64,000 bases of DNA from Azolla caroliniana (lineage: Eukaryota; Polypodiophyta). Within the stretch, counting starts at the first letter, position 1. Every line of letters begins with the position of its first letter. The notes beneath the pieces were generated by a model, which saw only the letters and a program-made list of their open reading frames with translations, made no database searches and had not been told where the DNA came from. The stretch covers positions 11,718,001 through 11,782,000 of the forward strand of contig JBHGNT010000015.1 in the NCBI GenBank assembly GCA_043228905.1. Reading direction: 5' to 3'. Of this stretch, positions 30,493 through 41,136 are shown piece by piece. The translations under genes and the position numbers were made by a program.

Positions 30493-31840
30493 CTCACATA
30501 AGCTACTTACCTTTGTTGCATAAACATGTTTGCTTTACAAAACTTATACCTTAGTCATTTACGTTCTTACAATCATGCTTATGTAGCATAAAATAGGTTC
30601 AATTGTCGATATCATGGTAAAATATCATCGTCGCTTAAAGAATTATGCCTCAAATTATTAACTAATAGATACAACTTACCCACCTACTTAATGAAAATTA
30701 TACAATATAATTCATTGAATAAACACTAACCAAATTTGTTTTCACAACTCGTATAATGATTACACAAAAATACAAGAATTAACTCCAATATCATATTCAA
30801 ACTAGTATTTTCAACCATCCTTATATCGATGTAAAACCATTAAGATTTGCATAAGGGTACTTCATGAGAGATACATTTCTTCTATTATGTTATTCCTTAT
30901 TTGGAATTTGAACATCCTAGCTTATGAAGTTCTAATGTGTGGATATGTTCGTTTGAGTCTAAGTTAGATTCTCACTACAGTAATATGCACTTATTTATAG
31001 CTACTAACCTGATTTGTCACTACTATATTTCCAATTGTCACTAAAGTAGAGTTGCCATTCTATCCAATGTTGTGATGTGTCGACACTATGCTAATGATAA
31101 TAGAAATATTTGTTTTCAACATTGTGCATTTTTTATCAAACATGTTTACGTGCATCCTCTTATTTTGGAATAATATTTAACACCCCCATGGAGCAAGAAA
31201 TTTTGAATGATGGAAACGCAACTTTAACAAGTACATGCAAATTCAGAGGGTTTCCATGTAATCCGCAATTTGACTTCTATTTCGGGTTTGTTCACCCATT
31301 CTACTTCACAATGTATGAAAAAGAAAGATAATAACTGGAATTCATATTACATTTAAGTCATGATGAAACAAGCATATCACCTATGGGATTTTCAAAGTGA
31401 TCAAATGAACTGTTATGTTCATAGGCACATAATTTGCATTATAGTTAGGACGGTTAGTTTCCATCTCCCCATGTCTTCTTCTAATGATGAGATAGATCAA
31501 TGAAGGTTAAGTAATCTTGAGGATAAAGTGACTACATATTCTTGTCCGACAACATTACCTGTATGAAATTTGAATGATTAAGTGAAGTGAGCTAGTCTTC
31601 AGTCCTTCACCAAACAACGCACGTAGACGGCTCTCCCTCCCATGTACATACATACATACTACTCCCAAATATTTCTCTTCATTAACAGATTTGTCCGGAC
31701 AATGTTACATAAACAAATACATACACCACAGAAACGATTCCATCCATCTCTCGAGAAAAACAGCAACCCCAAAACGCAAAACGCAAAATGGTAAAACGCA
31801 AACGCAAACGCAAACGCAGGGAGCCTGCGCTCTGCCTGTC
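30491..31840. other. No gene; upstream region of the GDSL gene
   Basis: AT-rich unique DNA. A CACTACAGTAATATGC word at 30975 resembles a CACTA terminus but has no partner. Nothing coding was recognised. Confidence 0.4.
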
Positions 31841-31848
31841 TCTCTCTC

Positions 31849-31860
31849 TATATATATATT
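31849..31860 (+). promoter_or_regulatory. Possible TATA box of the GDSL gene
   Basis: CTATATATATATT about 110 bases upstream of the ATG at 31963, preceded by a CT run and followed by a purine-rich leader with (AG)n (31936-31962). Confidence 0.4.
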
Positions 31861-31928
31861 TCCAAAGACATTCAATGGGAGATACGCACTTGCAGAAGAA
31901 GAAGAAGCAGAAACCAGGGAAAACAAGC

Positions 31929-31962
<34 letters not shown>

Positions 31963-31967
<5 letters not shown>

Positions 31968-33256
31968 GAAAGAAGGAAGAGGATTAAGAGGGAGTTGCAT
32001 ACTCGTCGTGGCCTGCAGACAGGTGGCGCTGCTAATTGTGGCAGTGCTGCTGCTTCATATATGTGGTAGATGTGAGGGAAGAGAGCTGATGGACATCCAC
32101 AAGAGCAAGGCGCAGCAAGAGATTCCCACGTACGTATACGCATTTGGAGACTCCATCACGGACACGGGCAACAGCCCCATCGCGGACCCAACGTTGGCAG
32201 GCATAGTGATGAGCCTGCCCTACGGATTGACATGGTTCGGCCATGGCTCCAACCGCTGGTCCGATGGCCGGCTCATCGTGGACTGGCTGTGCATCCGGGC
32301 CTATGGGAGCGGCTGCTCTCCTGGAGCCGGCGGGCTCTTGCCGCCACATCTCGCAATAGTTGCCGATGAGGAGGAGGTGGGGCAAGTGTTGCCAAGGAGC
32401 CAGAATTATGCGGTGGCCGGGGCAACTGCGCTCAGCCCCGATGCGCTCAAGCAAGCCGCGGGCGGATGTGGACACCATCACACCCGACTCCCTGGACGTC
32501 CAGGTGGGCTGGTTTCTACATGATGTGATGAATGCCTCTTCTGTAGGTGGTGGTCCAGCAGGAAGAGGCACTACTCTGATTCACCTAGGGGAGATCGGGG
32601 GAGACGATGTGAACTACGCCCTGCGTGGCCGCATGTCGCCCCTGGACATACGGGAGCGGATCGTACCCCGTGTCATCTCCACAGTCTCCCAGCAGCTCGA
32701 CCGCATCCTGTCCGTCCCTCTGGCCCCGGCGACCATCACACAGGTGGTGATCCAAGGCCAGTTCCCCATGGGCTGCATGCCGGTCTATGTCCTGGAAGTG
32801 AGTGCCAATGCCAGTGCCAATAGCTCATTGGCCCCCGAACTCGATGACTTGGGTTGCGTCTCTGCCGTGAATGCCATTAGCGACCTCCAGAATGAGCTGC
32901 TCAGGTCGTCCGTCATCCCGTCCATAGCCGCAAAGTACCCCCACATATCCTTTGTCTTCCTCGACACGTCCGCCGCCTACCGCCACATCCTCGCCCATGC
33001 CCCCGACTTCGGCTTCTCCAACCTCAACGACCGCATGTGCGACATCAACACCTACATCCTTTATGGCACTCTCGACCAGACAGCACCCCCCCAGTATTGC
33101 TCCGACCCTTCGACATTCGTGAGCTGGGACGGCATCCACCTCACCGATGCCATGGCTGGAGCCCTCGTCGAACTCTTCCTCCGAGGGGACGGCCAAGGAC
33201 ACCACTTCTCCCACCCCTTCCCAAGCTTCCTCAGTGCTTTGGCATCAGATTCATGA
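31963..33256 (+). pseudogene. GDSL esterase/lipase, intronless, with one frameshift
   Basis: Plant GDSL (SGNH) hydrolase, a secreted serine esterase acting on acyl esters. A signal peptide is likely (residues 1-39, hydrophobic VALLIVAVLLLHI). Block I is FGDSITDTGNS with the nucleophile Ser64; then YGLTWFGHGSNRWSDGRLIV; block II QNYAVAGATAL. The frame then shifts by +1 between about 32449 and 32470. The second frame (to 33256) carries block III GEIGGDDVNYA, the GNFPxGCxP-like QGQFPMGCMPVY, and block V FVSWDGIHLTDA with the Asp/His pair. The Cys-rich stretch before block V is shortened. Both halves are otherwise open and GC-rich. Plant GDSL genes usually have several introns and this has none, which suggests a retrocopy. 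It may be a recent pseudogene, or the shift may be a sequencing error. Confidence 0.85.
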
Positions 33257-35071
33257 GTCTCTTACTTAGTCTCATATGAAACCATCTATGTATCCATCTA
33301 TCTTTCTATATTTACCTCTGCATTCTGCTCTAGTGAATTAGTGTAGTCAAATATTAAGATTATGTTGCACTCCCAATGCATATAACTATTCCTAAGCAGT
33401 AGAACACTTCTCACTAACACGTCTCTTTATACTCATGGAATTTGTTGTTCATCATTTGGTTGGAGACTTCTCATGTAATTGAAGTCCATGTTGTATTTTA
33501 CTACTACTTCTTGTCATATTTAGTCTTTATATATGAGCTTCTTTTTAGCGTAAGCTTTGAAAATCGACAACTTATTTAGTACTTATCATCGCTACACTTT
33601 GTATCAGCTTTTTATAGTACAAGTTTTGAACCCCATGACTTTTCTCTTCGACAATCTGTACTTAATAAAAGTGTTCTCTTTTATCTACACAATTCTATCC
33701 TTCTTTTTTAGAAGCTCTTGGCCCTTAGTGCTCGTGAGACCCTATATAACGACATCTCATCTTATATACGACAGAAAAAAGAAGCATCCTATGTGCAAGG
33801 GAGACTATAAGAACAATGTGGCTTGCATATTCTCAAAATGAGGGTAAACAATGAGGTGTAACTTAATACTTCAATAAATAATATTAAGTTTGCTTTCATC
33901 ATATATGTGTTGTGCAACTATTCAATTAATTTAATCTAATCTAATCTTGCTTGAAGTTTCTGGGCTCAAGACCTATTTTCACAAACAAAAAGTCTTTAAA
34001 AAATCTTTACTAACGATCTTTTTTTTCCTCAATCACCACTTATGGATGGTGGCCCAATGCTTGATCATTCTCCACTAGGTTTTCATTACATATGTTGTAT
34101 ATCTCCATATTTCAGTGATGATGCCATGATCCTACCTCAACACATAATTTGTGTTAGCATGTTCTGAAGAAGTATTAAGGTTGTCCAAGGGCCAAGGTTG
34201 ATGGGGGTAGTTAGATGCTATTTGGTACGTCCTAAGGTTTCTAACTTCTGTTGGGGCCAACATTGGGGGTTACTAATTTGCCATGTAATTTTCCAAATGT
34301 GTCATTAGAGCATCGTGCAACTTCATCCTTAACGCCCCTAGCACTAGCATCACATGAAAGTTTCAATATATAAATCTTTTACGCAACATTTTTTAAATCA
34401 TTTCATCATGCCAAGGAACTAGCAAACGAGAGAATTTTACTATTATTAGTTTTTTGTACCTTACATCCTATATTCCAAGCTTGTTTTGGCAAAACCTTTG
34501 ATGGAGCATATTCTTGCCTTTTGTGATATACTTGTATAGCCTTTGCATGGCTAGTACCTATATAGGCCAATCACAGTTAATTTGTAATAGCATGATCAAA
34601 TAGGATGTTGAGGATTTTACCAACAATTTTCTACATAAGAACAAATTTGAGATTTCCTTTATTTCATTACATGCACTAAGTGAGATAGTGACATCCCACA
34701 CTTCCACTCTATAAGCAATAATTGGACCACCATAACATCGAATAACATCAATCTCACATCTCCTCTTCGAGTGTCACTTCAGTTGCATTGAGTTTAAAAC
34801 ATATAATAGCTATTCAAACCCTCTTGAAGTCTAGATTCATAGCATACATTAAGAGTAAGCAACTGTTCAGCTCAAGCCTGAACTAATTCGTTAAACTGTT
34901 GGTAAATAGTTTGGCAGATCGGTTCAACACGGATCTTGTGTGATCTTGCATAACTGGTTTGAACTCGGTTCGGTTTGACTTGAGCCCTAATTAATCGGCT
35001 CAAACAAGTTTAGCCATTGATATACTTTTCAACTGATAGAGAGAGAGAGAGAGAGAGAAGAGAAAACTAAA
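33257..35071. other. No gene recognised
   Basis: AT-rich DNA downstream of the GDSL gene, with short chance frames only. An (AG)n run at 35038-35059 lies just before the C3 insertion site. Confidence 0.4.
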
Positions 35072-35076
35072 GGTGT

Positions 35077-35180
35077 TGTAGAAAGAACAACATGTGGAAG
35101 CAACAGAAAGCAGAACGTAGGAAAACACAAGTTTAATGGAGAGCTTGAACATACACACAGTACGTAGGAAAGAGAGAGAG
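35077..35180 (-). repeat. C3 3' LTR, distal piece
   Basis: TGTAGAAAGAACAACATGTG onward matches the start of the intact LTR at 51907 for about 100 bp, and stops at the AG tract where the DNA transposon begins. The LTR continues at 46738. Confidence 0.92.
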
Positions 35181-35205
35181 GGGTGAAAGCATGCGAGTGG
35201 AAACA
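35181..35205 (+). repeat. Left terminal inverted repeat
   Basis: 25 bases starting GGGTGAAAGCATGCGAGTGG. A TAGCTAATTAGCTA palindrome follows within 30 bases (35226-35239). Confidence 0.9.
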
Positions 35206-35509
35206 ATTAGCTATGTCCTTGACATAGCTAATTAGCTATGCAAAAAGCTACCATTGATAAATAGTCATTTTAGTAAAAAGCCATCATTAATAAATTAAGT
35301 ATGCAAAAAACTACCATTGAAAATACTAGAGTGTTTTAATTACATATGTAAATGAGTGCCATAAATGTGCACCATAAATGTGTACCATAAATTATATATC
35401 GAATTCCTAGGTCCATTATGCATGATCCTTTGCCACATCACGTAGGCCATCTCTAGTTGAGTACTGTGGGTTAGTTGCTACCACTGTTGCTAAACCCTAT
35501 CGAGTCCAC

Positions 35510-36270
35510 CTGCCGCCACTCTACACTGAGGGGCCGCTACTGTGCGTTCCAAGCATCATCAAAGAGCTGCTCAATCTGACGGGGTTCTCTTCTCTATGAC
35601 ACTCTACACTCAGGGGCCACTACTGTGCATTCCAAGCATCATCAAAGAGCTGTTCAATCTGACGGGGTTCTCTTCTCTGTGCCACTCTACACTCAGGGGC
35701 CATTACTGTGCGTTCCAAGCATCATCAAAGAGCTGTTCAATCTGAGGGGGTTCTCTTCTCTGTGCCACTCTACACTCAGGGGCCATTACTGTGCGTTCCA
35801 GGCATCATCAAAGAGCTGTTCAATCTGAGGGGGTTCTCTTCTCTGTGCCACTCTACATTCAGGGGCCGCTGCTGTGCGTTCCAAGCATCATCAAAGAGCT
35901 GTTCAATCTGACGGGGTTCTCTTCTCTTTGCCACTCTACACTCAGGGGTTGCTACTGTGCGTTCCAAGCATAATCAAAGAGCTATTCAATCTGACGGGGT
36001 TCTCTTCTCTTTTCCACTCTCACTCAGGGGACGCTACTGTGCGTTTCAAGCATCATTGGTAACTGTTCAATCTGACGGGGTTCTCTTCTCTTTTCCACTC
36101 TCACTCAGGGGCCGCTACTGTGCGTTTCAAGCATCATTGGTAACTGTTCAATCTGACGGGGTTCTCTTCTCTATGCCACTCTATTCTCAAGTGCCTTCTA
36201 TGTGCGTTTCAAGCATCATCGGTAACTGTTCAATCTGACGGGGTTCTCTCCTCCATTGCCATCATTCTAT
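35510..36270 (+). repeat. 83-bp tandem array upstream of the transposase gene
   Basis: About nine units, each containing CTGTGCGTTCCAAGCATCAT and TTCAATCTGACGGGGTTCTC. The period is 83 bp for the first six units (35542, 35625, 35708, 35791, 35874, 35957) and about 80 bp for later, more diverged units. 83 is not a multiple of three, so each unit reopens a short chance frame. It lies 300-1,000 bases before the transposase ATG and may hold promoter or protein-binding sites; that role is inference. Confidence 0.9.
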
Positions 36271-36584
36271 ACTCAGTTGCCACTACTGTCCAGTCCCGGA
36301 TTGCTTCCACATTTCGATTTGACGGAGTTCACTCATCCAACGGCAACATTCTACACTCAGTTGTTGCCATTGGTCGGTCTTGGATCGCCTCCTCAACTGT
36401 TGGATCCAACAGAGTGAAATCCTCTACTGTTCGGTCTTGGATTGCAATAACTTTTCTGTCTATTGATTATCTTGTGTATTGTTGTGTCTAATCTTGTGTA
36501 TTGTGTGGAATATTTTTGTGTATTGTTGTTGCCCATAGCCATCTTTAATACTTGTTTTTTTTTCTGGAAATTTAGGGTTTTAAC

Positions 36585-39500
36585 ATGTCTAGCCAAATGG
36601 AAGGGGAAGAAGGGTGTTTAGAATTACCCCTCAATGATCATAAGGATAGGGATGATGTTATCAGGACACAACAAGCCATACGAAACTATTGGGCAGAAAA
36701 AAAAAGGAAACATCGTCAATTGTTGAAGGATACGAAAGCCACACTCAGTAAAGGTAAGGATAGTTTAGCTGAGAATGTAAGTAATGCGACTACCATCATA
36801 GAGAGAAAGGTTGTAGACTATTTCAATGTTCAAACCAAGCACATCAGCAATGAAGAAAAGAAGGTAGTACTTTATGGAATATGTAATGATCCATCGATAA
36901 AGGACTTAGTTGATTGTGATGGTCTTAATGCAAACATATCATCTATTTTAGTAAATAATCTTCGTAATAGTTTCGTATCCATGAGCAGGTCAGAAGATGA
37001 TCTTGTCTTAAAAAGGTCTAGTCTAATGATGTTACTTAATAGTGATGTTGACGATATAAACATCAGTGAGCTATCTAAGGTAATTGGTGTTAGTAGAAAA
37101 ACAGTGTACAATACAATGAACCGTATAATTTCCTCGGGTGAAGGAACTAGTCTACTAAAGCTAACTACAAGATGTAAGCCAATGACACCCATAACATTTG
37201 AAATCAAGGATGTAATCACAATGTTTTGGACTAATGAGAGTAGGGTTTCACCCAATAAAAAGGATTTATGCAGGAAACGTGTTGGAAGAAATCAATACGA
37301 GGAGCATCCCATTCATCTTCTTGATGTACCTCAGGTATTTACATTTATCTCAACATTTGTTTTGACTCTACTCGGAAAGTTAATTAGCTCAGTTAGCAGA
37401 AAAGCTAATTAGCTTATCAGTTACATTTACCTCAGTTAGCTACTAGGATCGCTACTACATAGGTAACTAGCTACTCTCAATAGTTACTACCATGATAGCT
37501 AATTAGCTATTCTCAATAGCTAATTTAGGTACTACCAGATAATTAGCTGTACTGCTAGCTAGTTAGCTATCATGGTAACTAGTTAGCTATTTCGTTATTA
37601 CCAGCTAATTAGCTACTAGGAAAGCTAATTAGCTACCATGATAGCTAATTAGCTACTATGATAGCTACTACATAGGTAACTGGCTACTCTCAATAGCTAC
37701 TACCATGATAGCTAATTAGTTAGGATAGCTAATTAGCCACCATTATAGCTAATTAGCTACTAGACCAGCTAATTAGCTACCATGATAGCTAATTAGTTAC
37801 TAGGACAGCTAATTAGCCACCGTGATAGCTAATTAGCTACCATGATAGCTAATTAGTTACTAGGAAAGCTAATCAGCCACCATTATAGCTAATTAGCTAC
37901 TAGACCAGCTAATTAGCTACCACGATAGCTAATTAGCTACTAGACCAGCTAATTAGCTACCATGATAGCTAATTAGTTACTAGGAAAGCTAATTAGCCAC
38001 CATGATAGCTAATTAGCTACTAGACAAGCTAATTAGCTACCATGATAGCTAATTAGTTACTAGGAAAGCTAATTAGCCACCATGATAGCTAATTAGCTAC
38101 TAGAGCAGCTAATTAGCTACCATGATAGCTAATTAGCTACTAGGACAACTAATTAGCTACCATGATAGCTAATTAGCTACTACGACAGCTAATTAGCTAC
38201 CATGATAGCTAATTAGCTACTAGAATAGCTAATTAGCTACCATGATAGCTAATTAGCTACTACGACAGCTAATTAGCTACCATGATAGCTAATTAGCTAC
38301 TAGGACAACCAATTAGCTACTAGGACAGCTAATTAGCTACCATGATAGCTAATTAGCTACTACGACAGCTAATTAGCTACCATGATAGCTAATTAGCTAC
38401 TAGAATAGCTAATTAGCTACTACAATAGCTAATTAGCTACCATGATAGCTAATTAGCTACTACGACAGTTAATTAGCTACCATGATAGCTAATTAGCTAC
38501 TAGGACAACCAATTAGCTACTAGGACAGCTAATTAGCTACCATGATAGCTAATTAGCTACTAGAATAGCTAACTAGCTACTAGAATAGCTAACTAGCTAC
38601 TAGAATAGCTAATTAGCTACTAGGATAGTTAGCTAGTTACGAGAATAACTAATTCCCCTTTATTACGCAGGTCGATTTATTTATTAGGTTCAAACGAATG
38701 CATCCAACTATCAAATTTCAACTACGAACATTCGAGTCTCTTAAGCCACACTTTGTGAGACGCTTAAAGGATCGATACACATGTTGTTGCATTTACCATG
38801 TACAGATGGGTTTTCTGAAGGACTCTGTTAATCTACTACGTCACCATAGCGCATCCCTAACTAATACAGTTTGCACATGTGGGTGCCCAATCTGTCGATC
38901 AAGCCCGCAAGAGGAGTGTAAATCATCTGAGCACGTTATCTCTTCCATGAGTTATTTATTAGATTCAATATTGTGTCCGAGAGAATCTGACGCTATCTTC
39001 CATATTCATAAATGTGTCATGGGTTTATGTCAAGATTGTGGCCCTACTAGATTTAGGTGGTGTCCAAATGAATTGAGTAGCGAAATATTGATCTCTGTGA
39101 AGTTATTTGAGTCAGTGAACACCAATTTCGAAGGAAAGGTGTGTAAAAGAAAGGATCTAGTTCGGAAGATGCTTAAACCAAGGGATTTGGTGTCTCTGTT
39201 TGTAGTATCTCTAGGAAAGTTCATTAAACACAACTTCATTTATTCATGGCAGGCCCATCAGTTTAAGACTTGCATATCTGATTTCCCAAATGATGTAGTA
39301 GTCTCAGTAGTAGATTTCGCAGAGAATTATACTTTCAAGCAGCAGAATGAAATTCAATCTATGCATTGGTGTTCAGTTCAGGTAACCATTTTTGTGCACA
39401 TAACATATTTTCGAGTTTCAGGTGATGTTAAAAAAGTAATTCATTTCTTTATTTCCGATGATAAGAAGCATGATACCTTGTTCGTCCAACACTGTTTTAA

Positions 39501-40512
39501 GTTACATTGGCAGTGGTTATTAGCTCAACGTTTGGAGCTTACTCAACATTGGGTCTGGTCTGACGGAGCTGCGTCACAATTCAAGGCTCGACGTCCATTT
39601 TATTTTGTGGGGAGGTATCCTGCTATAACAGGTTTGGAGATGAGATGGAATTTTTTTGGGTCTGGCCATGGTAAAGGTGAACATGATGGTGCAGGGGCTG
39701 TTATAAAGCGGGCACTTACCCATGAACAACTAAAGACAGATGGTGTGCACATGAATTGTGCATCACATGTAGTTGAATTTTTAAGAACAAATATGTCGAC
39801 GAGTGCCACAGGTGTTTATTCCTCGCAAGTTCGAGATATCAAACGTGAATTTTGGGAAGTGAAGATAGATGAAGTAAATAGGGAGAAGACCTGGGAGTGC
39901 CAAGGAATTCCCGAATTGCGATCTCTGCATGCTGTTCGCGGTTATTCCAGGTTGGATGGTCATTGTATTGCGGTTAGAGAATTGACTTGTTTTTGCTTCC
40001 ATTGTGTGCAGGGAAATTGGAGATATTGTCTAAACAAAGCATACATTCAGAATTGGGAGTATCACACTCTGAATGATAAGGAAGCAGTTGATGGAGAAAC
40101 AGGGCAGAATGCTGACTTCACATATGAGGGACTTGGAGATACTTTGAGTGATGTCCTGAACGTTGGGGATAACTTCGCTGTAAATGCTGAAGAAGGCAAT
40201 TCAGAGGGTGCTGATTTCTATATATTAAAGTGCACGGTTAGTAAACAGTGTGCAAGGCAGAATATTGTAGATGCATGGGGAAATTTTGTATCTCCCGGGA
40301 CATTCTACATCGAAGGCATTTTTTATGCAAAACTAGATGACTACGAATATGTGTACAGGCTGTTAGAAGACAAACCAGCGGCGTATATGTACTCTCATTT
40401 GGTCAGATGCATCAACGTCCCAATGTCAGAATACAATAGCTGCTCCGGTTTATACACTGTTGGTGCTAATGTGTATGAATGTATTTACAATAGCATGCCA
40501 TGGAATTTGTAG
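36585..40512 (+). CDS. Transposase, DDE type, two exons (36585-37334, 38671-40512)
   Basis: 863 residues. Exon 1 ends CCTCAG|GTATTT and exon 2 begins after TTACGCAG, which joins LLDVPQ to VDLFIRFKRM in phase 0. Residues 160-182 form a helix-turn-helix (ISELSKVIGVSRKTVYNTMNR). A Cys/His-rich segment follows (TCCCIYH, then CTCGCPIC, CQDC). The catalytic region shows VVDFAENYTF (Asp465), ISDDKKHD, VWSDGAASQFK (Asp548), and MRWNFFGSGHGKGEHDGAG (Asp589 or Glu587), the pattern of a DDE/D nuclease. The C-terminus has a CFCFHC motif. The frame is open with no stop, so it may be functional. AATAAA signals follow near 40573 and 40632. The DFAENY...WSDG...HGKG pattern resembles uncharacterised animal and protist transposases I remember, but I cannot name the superfamily. 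Confidence 0.8.
37335..38670 (+). repeat. Transposase intron filled by ~20-bp palindrome array
   Basis: A 1,336-bp GT-AG intron. From about 37380 to 38660 it consists of some 60 units of the form TAGCTAATTAGCTAC plus CATGA, TAGGA, TACGACAG or similar. The core TAGCTAATTAGCTA is its own reverse complement. Spacing is very regular from 37900 onward and looser at the left edge. Confidence 0.9.
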
Positions 40513-40987
40513 CTACAAGTAGCACTTACCATGTTCTCTTGTAAAACAAACATGTATTTCGCGAAAACAGATCAATAAATTCGTTTGGAATCAATTTCTT
40601 GTATACAGTCTGCTTTCTGTGCTTCTTTCTCAATAAAATCATGTCTTTTTTGTTAAGTTTTAAGTTATAAGTTATAGCGAAATAGTCATCAGTAGCTAAT
40701 TAGCTGTACAAATGCAGCTAATTAGCTGTACAAATGTATTTACAATAGTATGCCATGGAATTTGTAGCTACAAGTAGCACTTACCATGTTCTCTTGTAAA
40801 ACAAACATGTATTTCGCGAAAACAGATCAATAAATTCGTTTGGAATCAATTTCTTGTATACAGTCTGCTTTCTGTGCTTCTTTCTCAATAAAATCATGTC
40901 TTTTTTGTTAAGTTTTAAGTTATAAGTTATAGCGAAATAGTCATCAGTAGCTAATTAGCTGTACAAATGCAGCTAATTAGCTGTACA
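40478..40987 (+). repeat. 255-bp direct duplication including the transposase 3' end
   Basis: AATGTATTTACAATAG at 40478 recurs at 40733, and the next about 240 bases match closely, with TAGCTAATTAGCTG repeats at the seam. The duplicated piece contains the last codons and the poly(A)-signal region of the transposase gene. The duplicate lies after the stop and does not change the protein. Confidence 0.85.
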
Positions 40988-41136
40988 AATGCAGCTAATT
41001 AGCTGTCAATAGCTAAATAGTCATCAATAGAATGAAATCAACAATCTGCAACATATTCCTCAAATTACACAGTAGATAAGTACAGTGGGAACAAGTAATT
41101 AAATTCTTCATTGAATAATGTCATCTCTTTACATAT

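Noticed and set aside
31682-32143. Minus-strand 153-codon frame over the GDSL leader
   Set aside because: It is the shadow of the AG/CT tract and of the GDSL signal peptide region.
35542-36238. A series of 60-90 codon frames in the 83-bp array
   Set aside because: Each unit reopens the same short frame; the period is not a multiple of three, so no protein repeat is encoded.
39380-39422. Second intron in the transposase (CAG|GTAACC ... TTTCAG)
   Set aside because: The stretch is only about 40 bases, keeps the frame, and encodes QVTIFVHITYF, which fits the conserved QVT block of the protein, so it is exon.
36585-40512. Naming the transposase Sola, Academ, KDZ or MULE
   Set aside because: The DFAENY, WSDG and HGKG blocks are distinctive, but I cannot confirm a superfamily without a profile search, and the target duplication is hidden in AG repeats.
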